From Alcanivorax sp. 24 (GTDB lineage Bacteria > Pseudomonadota > Gammaproteobacteria > Pseudomonadales > Alcanivoracaceae): a stretch of 64,000 nt of DNA. Positions within the stretch are counted from its first letter, which is position 1. Every line of letters begins with the position of its first letter. Positions 57,176 through 64,000 of this stretch are shown here, piece after piece. The notes under the pieces were generated by a model, which was not told the origin of the DNA, made no database searches, and saw only the letters and a list, made by a program, of their open reading frames with translations. Location of the stretch: positions 186,001 to 250,000 of the forward strand of contig NZ_SNUA01000001.1 in NCBI RefSeq assembly GCF_004360225.1, given 5' to 3'. The position numbers and the translations under genes were made by a program.

Positions 57176-58114
57176 TCAGCCGGCCTGTCCGTTCTGTTGC
57201 TCGAACGCGCGCAGGGTTTCACGGCGAATCAAATCCAGGCATTCGCGTTTCAGGGCCATGAAGCCGGGCTGGGTCAGCAGGTCCTGGCTGCGCGGGCGGG
57301 GCAGATCCACGGAGATGTCGGCGATGATGCGGCCGGGGCTGGCGCTCATGATCAGAATGCGATCGGACAAAAACACCGCTTCGTCGATATCGTGGGTGAC
57401 GAACAAAACGGTGTTGCCGAATTCGCTCCAGATATCCAGCAGGCTTTCCTGCATCATGGTGCGGGTCTGGGCGTCGAGAGCGCCGAACGGCTCGTCCATC
57501 AGCAGCACGCTGGGGTAGTTGGCGAGCGCGCGGGCAATCCCCACACGTTGCTGCATGCCGCCGGACAAGGTGTCAGGAAAGGCATTGGCATGGGCGGACA
57601 AGCCGACCAGGCCAAGAAAGGTGCGTGCCAGACTCAGCGCTTCGTTGCGGCCGAGCCCCGACATCAAGGGACCGAACGCCACGTTGTCGCGCACTGTTTT
57701 CCAGGGGAACAGGGAATGTTGCTGGAACACCATGCCGCGATCCGGGCCCGGTGCCTTGACCGGATTACCGTCCACCAGCAGTTCGCCCCGGGTGGGGCTG
57801 ACGAATCCGGCGACCGTATTCAGCAATGTGGATTTGCCGCAGCCGGACGGGCCGAGCAGGCAGACGAATTCGCCGGGGCGGATGTCCACCTGGGCGCGGT
57901 GTACCGCGGTAACCCAGTCGCCACTGCGCTCAAATTCCACCGAGACATCACGAATCTCGATATGGCCACGTTCACCGCCGGGGGCTCTGGAGCTCCGTCC
58001 TGGCGGTTGCGCCAGCCTCCGGGTCATGTCGATGGCGGAGGTCATGGGGTTCTCCTTGGCTCTGCTCTGGTCCCGGATGGTGCTTTCCGGAGTCGATTTG
58101 GTGGCCGGTTTCAT
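57176..58114 (-). CDS. NitT/TauT-type ABC transporter ATP-binding protein
   Basis: A 312-residue ABC ATPase of the SsuB/TauB/NrtD group. Walker A LLGPSGCGKSTLL, Q-loop VFQQHSLFPWKTV, signature LSGGMQQRVGIARAL, Walker B LLMDEPFGALDAQTR and H-loop VTHDIDEAVFL are complete. An unusual 50-residue hydrophilic N-terminal extension precedes the domain. ATG 58114 overlaps the permease stop (ATGA) and follows AGGAGAAAG; the internal ATG 40 in the longer frame is another possibility. It is the third importer gene; gntR starts 67 bases downstream. Confidence 0.93.
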   Translation of the reverse strand: MKPATKSTPESTIRDQSRAKENPMTSAIDMTRRLAQPPGRSSRAPGGERGHIEIRDVSVEFERSGDWVTAVHRAQVDIRPGEFVCLLGPSGCGKSTLLNTVAGFVSPTRGELLVDGNPVKAPGPDRGMVFQQHSLFPWKTVRDNVAFGPLMSGLGRNEALSLARTFLGLVGLSAHANAFPDTLSGGMQQRVGIARALANYPSVLLMDEPFGALDAQTRTMMQESLLDIWSEFGNTVLFVTHDIDEAVFLSDRILIMSASPGRIIADISVDLPRPRSQDLLTQPGFMALKRECLDLIRRETLRAFEQQNGQAG

Positions 58115-58998
58115 CGGTCTTTCTCCTGTACTTGCCAGCGCAACAGTGGACGGCACAACCACTTGATCAACAGGGTGCAGAGCGTGCCGAGGCCACCGAT
58201 CATCAACATGCCGATGATGATCTGCGGGTACTGGATCAGGGTGTAGGCGGACCAGGTGAAGTAACCGATGCCGTACTGGCCGCTGATGATTTCGCCGGCC
58301 AGCAGCGAGAACCAGGCGACCCCCATGCCAATAGCGAGGCCGGCAACGATGCTGGGCAGTGCGCCGGGCAATACCACATGCCGAAGGATGGCGGCGTTGC
58401 TGGCGCCAAGACTGCGCGCCGCCCGCACCAGCACTTTGGGTGTCTGTTCAACGCCGTGCACGGTGTTGATGACGATCGGAAACAGGGCACCGAGAAAGGT
58501 GATGAAGATGATGCTGGACTCCTCGCTGGGCATCATCAGGATGGCCAGCGGAATCCAGGCCACCGCCGGTATCGGTCTGAGCAGTTCGATGTAGGGCGTG
58601 ATGATGTCTTCGGCGAGACGGGAGCGGCCCATCAGAATACCGAGCCCGACGCCGAGCACCACGGCCACCGCATAGGCGACGGTGATGCGTCGCAGACTGT
58701 GCAGGATGTGCAGGTAAAAATCGCTGTTGGACAGCGCTTCCGTCAATGCCTGGCCCACCACCAATGGGCCGGGCACGTTCTCGAAGTTGATGAACAGATT
58801 GAAGCCGCTGCTGGATGCCCAGTGCCATACCAGTAGCGCGGCCAGAAGGGCCAGGCCGCGTACCAGATAACGGCTGAGGGTTTCCGGCAGGCGTAGCGGC
58901 GAGCGGCGTGCCGTGGCGGTGTCGGCGGCTGGGGTATCGACCTGATCGATCACCGGGCTGCCGGCCTCGCCACCGATTTCACTATTGTTCAGGCTCAT
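58111..58998 (-). CDS. NitT/TauT-type ABC transporter permease
   Basis: A 295-residue BPD-type permease with six or more transmembrane helices after a hydrophilic N-terminus of about 35 residues. The EAA loop is in LVRAARSLGASNAAILRHVVLPGALPSIVAGLAIGMGVAW, as in SsuC/TauC. SLLAGEIISGQYGIGYFTW is also typical of the family. GGGAGGAG lies before the ATG. It sits between the binding-protein and ATPase genes, with a 24-base gap and a 4-base overlap. Confidence 0.93.
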   Translation of the reverse strand: MSLNNSEIGGEAGSPVIDQVDTPAADTATARRSPLRLPETLSRYLVRGLALLAALLVWHWASSSGFNLFINFENVPGPLVVGQALTEALSNSDFYLHILHSLRRITVAYAVAVVLGVGLGILMGRSRLAEDIITPYIELLRPIPAVAWIPLAILMMPSEESSIIFITFLGALFPIVINTVHGVEQTPKVLVRAARSLGASNAAILRHVVLPGALPSIVAGLAIGMGVAWFSLLAGEIISGQYGIGYFTWSAYTLIQYPQIIIGMLMIGGLGTLCTLLIKWLCRPLLRWQVQEKDR

Positions 58999-59022
58999 AA
59001 TGCGCTCCTCCCTGACCCGCCA

Positions 59023-60405
59023 TCACCGTTCGGCGACCGCGTTGTCTTTGCGGCTTTGCAGAATTTGCCGGTAGCTGAAAACCTCGCCGTCGGCGGCGAA
59101 AGCCTCCGCCTCCGGGCGGCGCATGAACGCGGCCAACTGGTCGCCGTTACGGGCGTAGAAGGCGCTTTTCCCGAACAGCTTCAGACCACTGTTTTTGTCG
59201 TAGACATAAGAGGCGTTGATACCACTGCCGTTCTGTTCCGCTTCGCGTTCGGCGGCCAGCATGGCATCAATGGAGTCATAGCCTTTGACGCCGTCTTCGG
59301 CGTACCAGATTTCCGCCGGCTGCAAGGCCGGGTTATCCGGAATCGGGGTGACCATGGCGGCGACCGCCTTATCGTAGTCGAGGCCGCTGGCGGCGTAGGC
59401 GTTACGCAGATAGCTGTCGTCCACCCAGGCGTTGAAATTCAGGTCCGGAATCTGCTTTTCTTTTTGCAGCAGTTCATGATCGTACTTCATGGCCGCTATC
59501 CAGGCGGGTTTGACGCTGGCGTCCATGGTGGTGATGCCGCCATTGCTGAAGTACAGATAGAGCACTTCTTTTTCCACACCGGTCCACTCGGCGACCTGTT
59601 CGGCGGCACGTACCGGGTCGTCCCGAATCCATTGCTGTGCTTCGAGGGTGGCCTGCAGAACCGCCTGCACCACCTCGGGGTAGTCCCGAGCGTAGGATTC
59701 ACGCACCACGATGCCGTGGAAGGTGGGAACGCCGGCCTGGCGGCCGTCGTGGATTTTCCGGCCGGTACCGCGGAATTCCATGATCTCGGACCAGGGACAG
59801 AAATCGGCGTGGGCGTCGATTTTGCCGGCGGCGATATTGGCGGCGCCAACTGGTGGTGACTGATTGACAATAGTGACCTTGTCGATCAGCCCTTCGTCTC
59901 GCAGTGCCTTGAGCGTCATACCCCAGGCGGCGCTGCCCACTGGGGTGGAAATGGCTTTGCCGGAAAGATCGGAGAGGGACTGGACCGGGGAGTCCACCGG
60001 CACCACGATGCCATTACCGGTGCCCTCCTTGTTGTAACCGGTGATGGCGATGAAACGGGTTTCGGCGCGGCCGCCTTCCTGGAATTTGGCGCCATTGACG
60101 ATCAGCGGGTAATCGCCCATGACACCGAAGTCCAGCTTTCCCGCCAGCATCTGGTTGGTGATCGGCGGGCCAGAATCGTAGTCCTTGAAGACAATGTCGT
60201 AGTCCGCGTCTTGATACTTACCGCTCTTGGGTAAGTGCTTTTCGATCAGATTCAGTTTTTCCAGAACAACGCCGCCCGACACGGTGTTGGTCACCATGCT
60301 CTGGTGGCCAATGCCAATGCGAATGGTTTCCGCCAGCAGCGGTGTCGAAGCAAGCCCGATAAAAACGCTGAAACAGGCCGCGACGCCGTATCGTTTGTGA
60401 TTCAT
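59023..60405 (-). CDS. NitT/TauT-type ABC substrate-binding protein with NosL-like C-terminal extension
   Basis: A 460-residue periplasmic protein. Signal peptide to about residue 25 (STPLLA). Residues 26-350 form a SsuA/NrtA-type binding fold (TIRIGIGHQSMVTN, DYPLIVNGAKFQ, GKAISTPVGSAAWGMTLKAL, AANIAAGKIDAHADFCPW). Residues about 364-447 resemble NosL: AEIWYAEDGVKGYDSIDAML, YVYDKNSG, SAFYAR and EAEAFAADGEVFSY, but the usual Cys/Met copper ligands of NosL are missing. The family is normally about 320 residues long. ATG 60405 with GAGGAAA upstream is chosen over ATG 60420. It is first gene of the importer operon, with a sigma54 promoter and GntR site upstream. Confidence 0.85.
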   Translation of the reverse strand: MNHKRYGVAACFSVFIGLASTPLLAETIRIGIGHQSMVTNTVSGGVVLEKLNLIEKHLPKSGKYQDADYDIVFKDYDSGPPITNQMLAGKLDFGVMGDYPLIVNGAKFQEGGRAETRFIAITGYNKEGTGNGIVVPVDSPVQSLSDLSGKAISTPVGSAAWGMTLKALRDEGLIDKVTIVNQSPPVGAANIAAGKIDAHADFCPWSEIMEFRGTGRKIHDGRQAGVPTFHGIVVRESYARDYPEVVQAVLQATLEAQQWIRDDPVRAAEQVAEWTGVEKEVLYLYFSNGGITTMDASVKPAWIAAMKYDHELLQKEKQIPDLNFNAWVDDSYLRNAYAASGLDYDKAVAAMVTPIPDNPALQPAEIWYAEDGVKGYDSIDAMLAAEREAEQNGSGINASYVYDKNSGLKLFGKSAFYARNGDQLAAFMRRPEAEAFAADGEVFSYRQILQSRKDNAVAER

Positions 60406-60430
60406 GTCCGGTTTCCTCATTGAGAGTTCA

Positions 60431-60444
60431 CTTGTACTAACAAG
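60431..60444. promoter_or_regulatory. GntR-type operator upstream of the importer operon
   Basis: CTTGTACTAACAAG is a perfect CTTGT-N4-ACAAG inverted repeat, located about +12 to +25 from the predicted start site, in the leader before the binding-protein gene. HutC-type regulators recognise sites of this general shape. Confidence 0.6.
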
Positions 60445-60465
60445 ACATCACCACTGCTTATAAAA

Positions 60466-60481
60466 CGCATTAGACGTGCCA
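60466..60481 (-). promoter_or_regulatory. Predicted sigma54 promoter of the importer operon
   Basis: On the minus strand TGGCACGTCTAATGCG matches the sigma54 consensus TGGCACGNNNNTTGCW except at the first T of TTGC and the last base. The predicted start site is near 60455, 50 bases before the ATG. Confidence 0.65.
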
Positions 60482-60570
60482 GTTTTCGAAAGCCTGTTCG
60501 TATCCGTATGTTTTATAAGGGCAATTTTCTTGTTTGGTGTTTGCGACGGAATCCGGGCGTAAGGTGCGCT

Positions 60571-60587
60571 TGCCCCTTGCTGGGGCA
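60571..60587. promoter_or_regulatory. Putative activator site for the importer sigma54 promoter
   Basis: TGCCCCTTGCTGGGGCA is a 17-base inverted repeat (TGCCCC-N5-GGGGCA) at about -116 to -132 from the predicted start site on the minus strand. It matches the porin site at 48883-48899 in sequence, length and distance. Confidence 0.55.
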
Positions 60588-60871
60588 GGTGCACAGTGAT
60601 GACGCCAGTTTTCGGGACAAGGCGAGGCGTAACGGTACGACAACTAGAACAAGTTGCTGGCCGCGGCGTGATTCCCGTCGGAGATGTCGGGCCGCCCGCG
60701 GACGGGTAGGCGGTATCGTCGAGGTGGACGATGCGAAACAGGGTATGAAAGAGCGAAGGAACAGATCAAAGAATGTTTTTAAATATGGATATCCGTTTTT
60801 TCTGTTCACGGCACACTTCGCGGCATGGAAATTGCTGCCTTAAAAGGTATGACCGTTCAGGAGCGCCTCCC

Positions 60872-61963
60872 ATGACAACTCTGGATACCACGCACTTACG
60901 CCATCTTCTGCACCATTGGAAAGAACCAATGCAGGGCCAGGATCTAATCAACAGCAAAGCGCTCAGGAACATATCGGTGGACGGTGGCGTCGCGACTTTG
61001 AAAGTGTCCCTGGGGTTCCCGGTGGACCGCTATAAAGAAGAAAGCGCGGCGGGCTTGATCGACTATCTGGGTGCTCATGCGAATGCGATGCGGATTGTCG
61101 TTGATATGGAATGGCAGGTGCGGCCACATCGTGTCCAGGGCGGCATGGAGCCGTTGCCGGAGGTGCGCAATATCATTGCCGTGGCTTCGGGTAAGGGCGG
61201 CGTCGGGAAATCCACCACTACCGCCAATCTGGCGCTGGCCTTGCAGGCGGAAGGCGCGCGGGTCGGCATTCTCGACGCGGACATTTACGGTCCCAGCCAA
61301 CCGCGCATGATGGGCGTCGATGAGCGGCCGCAAAGTGATGATGGCAAACGAATGACACCGCTGATCGGTCACGGTGTGCAGATCATGTCGGCGGGTTTCA
61401 TGGTGGAAGAGGATTCGCCGGTGATCTGGCGCGGCTCCATGGTGACCCGGGCACTGACGCAGTTGCTCAAGAATACTCGCTGGCGGGATCTCGATTATCT
61501 GCTGGTGGATCTGCCGCCAGGCACTGGCGACGTGCAACTGACACTGGCCCAGCAGATTCCGGTGGCTGGCGCGGTGGTGGTGACCACGCCCCAGGACATT
61601 GCCCTGCTGGATGCGCGCAAGGCGTTACGCATGTTCGAGAAGGTGGATATTCCGGTGCTCGGCGTGATCGAGAACATGAGCACTCATGTGTGTAGCCACT
61701 GTGGGTATCAGGAACCGATCTTCGGCAGCGGCGGTGGTGGTCGCATGGCGGAGGATTACCAGGTGCCGCTGCTGGGCCAGCTGCCGCTGGACATCGGTAT
61801 CCGCACCCAGGCCGATGCCGGTCTGCCGTCGATACTGGCTGATCCGGACGGCGCCGTGGCACGGCAATATCGGAATGTGGCCCTGGCCCTGGCCGGCCGG
61901 CTGGCCTGCCGGCCACTGGACCACAAAGCCCGCTTCCCGCGCATTGTGGTGGAGAACCGCTGA
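60872..61963 (+). CDS. Mrp/ApbC family Fe-S cluster carrier ATPase
   Basis: A 363-residue P-loop ATPase that carries Fe-S clusters to target proteins. An N-terminal MIP18/DUF59-like domain (residues about 5-85) is followed by the deviant Walker A GKGGVGKST (107-115), switch motifs LDADIYGPSQPRMMG and DLPPGTGDVQLTLAQ, and the cluster-binding C274-x2-C277 (CSHC). ATG 60872 follows AGGAG; an upstream in-frame extension is AT-rich and unconvincing. It is divergent from the importer operon that precedes four Fe-S or Fe-S-linked genes, so a dedicated maturation role is plausible but it may be the general Mrp. Confidence 0.93.
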   Translation: MTTLDTTHLRHLLHHWKEPMQGQDLINSKALRNISVDGGVATLKVSLGFPVDRYKEESAAGLIDYLGAHANAMRIVVDMEWQVRPHRVQGGMEPLPEVRNIIAVASGKGGVGKSTTTANLALALQAEGARVGILDADIYGPSQPRMMGVDERPQSDDGKRMTPLIGHGVQIMSAGFMVEEDSPVIWRGSMVTRALTQLLKNTRWRDLDYLLVDLPPGTGDVQLTLAQQIPVAGAVVVTTPQDIALLDARKALRMFEKVDIPVLGVIENMSTHVCSHCGYQEPIFGSGGGGRMAEDYQVPLLGQLPLDIGIRTQADAGLPSILADPDGAVARQYRNVALALAGRLACRPLDHKARFPRIVVENR

Positions 61964-61980
61964 CACGCGACACGCCATTC

Positions 61981-62100
61981 GCTGCCAAGGCAGCTTCCCA
62001 CAGGGGGGTCCGAAGCCGCTGTGGGAAGCTTGCTTGCAAGCGAATGCACCAACCTCGGAAGAACGGTATTCGCCAGCAAGCTGGTCTCCCACGGTCGCCG
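61981..62100. repeat. REP/BIME element between mrp and an MFS gene
   Basis: Contains CCGAAGCCGCTGTGGGAAGC, GCTTGCTTGCAAGCGAATGC and the opposing ATTCGCCAGCAAGCTGGTCT then CCCACGG, the same units as in the other copies. It lies between convergent genes. Confidence 0.9.
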
Positions 62101-62136
62101 CGTGGCCATCTCTGCATCCATGTCAGCAGGCAGCGC

Positions 62137-63312
62137 TCAGGACACCTCCGTCACCGGCTTGTGCCTGGCGAACAGCGGTGTCGCCAGCGTCAAGGTGGCG
62201 GCGCAGAGCAGGGCGCTGCCGCCGATGATGAAAATCAGAGAGCTGTGCTCGGCGCCGGCGTAAATCGGAGCCATCAGATAGGCCGCCGCCGCTTGTCCGA
62301 CGGCGAACAGGGCGGTGGCCCGGCCCCAGGCGGTGGCGTGCGCATGGGCGGGTACCAACTCGCCGATGCGGCCCATGGTGGTGGCGACCATGCCAGGGAT
62401 CAGCGCGCCCACGGTAAAGGACGAAAGCGATACCACCAGGGTGCCTGGTACCAGCATTGGCAGCAGGACCGCCGTTCCCTTTAAGGCCAGAGCGGTGAAC
62501 AAGGTGCGGTGCCAACCGGCGTGGCGGGCGATGGCGCCGACCAGGAACGGGCCGCTGATGGCGCCGAGAGCCACCAGTCCCCACTGCATCGCCGCTGCCC
62601 AGGTGCTGAAATCTCTGTGCCTTTCCAGATAATCCACCCAGAACACGGTATGCGGCACGAAGCCCACGGCATCCAGCAGGTAGGCCAAATAGATGGCGGC
62701 CAGCACCAGCCCGACCCGGGCAGGCTGATGGCCCTGTTGCGGAGCGCTCGGCAGGCTTGGCCAGGGGCGCCACACCAGAGCAACGGGTAACAGGGCGATC
62801 AGGCCGAGACCCAGCCAGGTCAGTGCCGGCCCTTGTTGTATCAGCAACGGGACCAGGGTGGCGGAGATCAGCACACCGGTGCCGACACCGGTGAAGACCA
62901 GCGCGGTGCCTCTCTTGCGCTTGGATTCCGGTAACTGGCTGGCGATCAGTGAGGGCGCCACCACCATCAGCAGGGCGCCGGTGACACCGGCGACGAAGCG
63001 CCAGAGGCTGAACCACCACACGGGCCCCTGCCACATGCTGGCCAGGAAACTGATCGCGATCAGCAAGGTGGAAAGTTTGATCACCGCGCCCGGGCTGGTA
63101 CGGCGGGCCAGACGGCTGGCGAGTACCGCGCCGACCAGATAGCCGAGCAGATTGGTGGCGCCGACGAAACCGGCATCACGGGCGCTCAGCCAGCCGGCCT
63201 CGATCAGCCCGGGTAACTGCGCGGCGTAGGCGAAACGGCCCAGTCCTATGCCCGCCAGGGTGGTGGCGGCCCCCATCAGGACAAGACGGGCGGGCGAGGC
63301 GGAAGTGGTCAT
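62137..63312 (-). CDS. YbfB/YjiJ family MFS transporter
   Basis: A 391-residue transporter with about 12 helices. The N-terminus ATTLAGIGLGRFAYAAQLPGLIEAGWLSARDAGFVGATNLLGYLVGA is the diagnostic start of the YbfB/YjiJ family. RRTSPGAVIKLST forms the loop 2-3 and ESKRKRGTALVFTGVGTG a later motif. Substrates of the family are unknown; a role in organic-acid or drug transport is only guessed. It is a single gene, with its 3' end facing mrp across a REP element. Confidence 0.9.
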   Translation of the reverse strand: MTTSASPARLVLMGAATTLAGIGLGRFAYAAQLPGLIEAGWLSARDAGFVGATNLLGYLVGAVLASRLARRTSPGAVIKLSTLLIAISFLASMWQGPVWWFSLWRFVAGVTGALLMVVAPSLIASQLPESKRKRGTALVFTGVGTGVLISATLVPLLIQQGPALTWLGLGLIALLPVALVWRPWPSLPSAPQQGHQPARVGLVLAAIYLAYLLDAVGFVPHTVFWVDYLERHRDFSTWAAAMQWGLVALGAISGPFLVGAIARHAGWHRTLFTALALKGTAVLLPMLVPGTLVVSLSSFTVGALIPGMVATTMGRIGELVPAHAHATAWGRATALFAVGQAAAAYLMAPIYAGAEHSSLIFIIGGSALLCAATLTLATPLFARHKPVTEVS

Positions 63313-63426
63313 GTGCGGCTCCGGTTCTCAGGGCGGTCGTTGGCAGGTGCCCAGTTAAGCAGAGTCCGCCCATCACTAAAAATGATTTATACAGATGCCA
63401 GGTATCACTGATCTGAATGCGCGGGA

Positions 63427-64000
63427 TCAGGCGTGGAGAGCGTCGTCCTGCTGACGCAGATTGATGGCGATCTGCACCAGTTCCGCCAGGGAGTCCGCCG
63501 CCATCTTGCTCATCATGTTGGCGCGGTGGCCTTCCACTGTTTTGCGGTTGATGCCGAGTTTATCGGCCACTTCCTGATTGGACAGGCCGTTGACGACTTC
63601 CTCGAACACTTGGCGCTCCCGTTTGGTCAGGCCCTGGTAGCGTTGCCGGTGCACCGCCAGTGCCCGCAGTTTGCGGCGATGCTGGCGATCCCGCTCAAGG
63701 GCGTTCTGGACATGGTCGATCAGCACCTGATCGTCGAACGGTTTCTCGATAAAGGTCAGGGCGCCATCGGTGAGGGCGGTCACCGCCATGTCGATGCTGC
63801 CGTGGGCGGAGATCATGATCACCGGCAGGTCGATGCCGTATTCGGGAAATTTTTTCTGCGCGTTGATACCGCTGAGTTCGGGCATGCGCACGTCCATCAC
63901 CACGCAGCCGCCGTCGCCAGGCTGGAAACGCTCGAGGAAGGCGAGGGCGGTTTCATGGCAGCGCACCCGCAGCCCCACGGACTCCAGTAGCCATTGCAGG
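63427..64000 (-). CDS. FixJ/NarL-type response regulator, 5' partial
   Basis: The frame is open to the window edge; the first visible residues are LQWLLESVGLRVRC, so the N-terminal receiver start lies outside. The phospho-acceptor Asp is in CVVMDVRMPELSG, followed by VIMISAHGSIDMAV and FIEKPFDDQVL. The C-terminal LuxR helix-turn-helix reads LTKRERQVFEEVVNGLSNQEVADKLGINRKTVEGHRANMMSKM. This is the FixJ/TodT/StyR class, normally paired with a sensor kinase gene upstream, which would be beyond position 64000. It is not a sigma54 activator. Confidence 0.92.
   Translation of the reverse strand, partial: LQWLLESVGLRVRCHETALAFLERFQPGDGGCVVMDVRMPELSGINAQKKFPEYGIDLPVIMISAHGSIDMAVTALTDGALTFIEKPFDDQVLIDHVQNALERDRQHRRKLRALAVHRQRYQGLTKRERQVFEEVVNGLSNQEVADKLGINRKTVEGHRANMMSKMAADSLAELVQIAINLRQQDDALHA

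Larger units (their letters stand above)
60406..60871. other. Regulatory intergenic region between importer and mrp
   Basis: This 466-base region has no supported gene. It holds the GntR site, the sigma54 promoter, an inverted pair CTTATAAAAC (60457-60466) and GTTTTATAAG (60510-60519) that could provide divergent TATAAG -10 boxes, and the activator-like repeat at 60571-60587. The stretch 60600-60870 shows no recognised element beyond the mrp ribosome site AGGAG (60859-60863). Confidence 0.5.

Noticed and set aside
60508-60843. Open frames of 98-111 codons on both strands upstream of mrp
   Set aside because: No ribosome site, no recognisable protein features, and the region has promoter-like content.
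63427-64000. The enhancer-binding activator needed by the sigma54 promoters
   Set aside because: It is a FixJ/NarL-type regulator with a LuxR helix-turn-helix and no AAA+ domain, so it cannot activate sigma54 promoters.

Overview
The window is high-GC gammaproteobacterial chromosome. Gene content (late cobalamin pathway with BtuBFCD, CaiB-type CoA-transferase, PhoD, OprD-like porin, biosynthetic SpeA, abundant REP-like palindromes) suggests Alcanivoracaceae (Alcanivorax/Alloalcanivorax). That assignment is inference; no rRNA or tRNA gene is present to anchor it.

Layout. 1-7.3 kb is the end of an integrative conjugative element: trbE (5' cut by the window), trbJ, trbL, trbF, trbG, trbI and a DUF2274 gene, in the order used by Tn4371-type elements. 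A PHP/SMC-like TrlF-family ATPase (7.5-10.4 kb) lies in the accessory position at its end. From about 10.7 kb the sequence looks chromosomal: HxlR/SDR/isomerase, Bcr-type efflux, polyamine genes speE and speA, and small conserved proteins (DUF4112, DUF523, YjbQ, DUF2057, a GloB-like hydrolase). Next come a CoA-transferase/TetR/nitronate monooxygenase group with cobU, a cytochrome c5-like lipoprotein, a phosphatase operon divergent from an OmpR-type two-component system, and a methyltransferase/kinase pair.

35-49 kb is a cobalamin island: cobS-cobC-cobT on the minus strand; cbiB-cobD, a cobalamin riboswitch, btuB-btuF-btuC-btuD, cobB-cobO-cobQ on the plus strand. With cobU this covers cobyrinate to cobalamin plus uptake; no corrin-ring genes are visible.

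49-62 kb is the most interesting part. Ten minus-strand genes run from a NitT/TauT-type ABC importer through a GntR regulator to an AprA-like flavoprotein, an AprB-like ferredoxin, a HEAT-repeat protein, a 7Fe-type ferredoxin, a DUF971 protein and a ferredoxin-NADP reductase, flanked by an OprD-like porin and an Mrp-type Fe-S carrier. The porin and importer promoters share one architecture: an inverted-repeat upstream site near -117 to -133, a sigma54 -24/-12 element, and a GntR-type operator just downstream of the predicted start site. The importer's binding protein also carries a C-terminal NosL-like extension. Together these suggest an undescribed uptake-and-redox system under nutrient-limitation control.

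Repeats are a second theme. REP-like palindromes lie mostly between convergent genes. Two larger composite elements with shared ends occupy the divergent speE/speA and cobT/cbiB promoter regions. A heptad-built palindrome supplies stop codons to two genes and appears to be translated as the N-terminus of CobQ. The window ends inside a FixJ-type response regulator.
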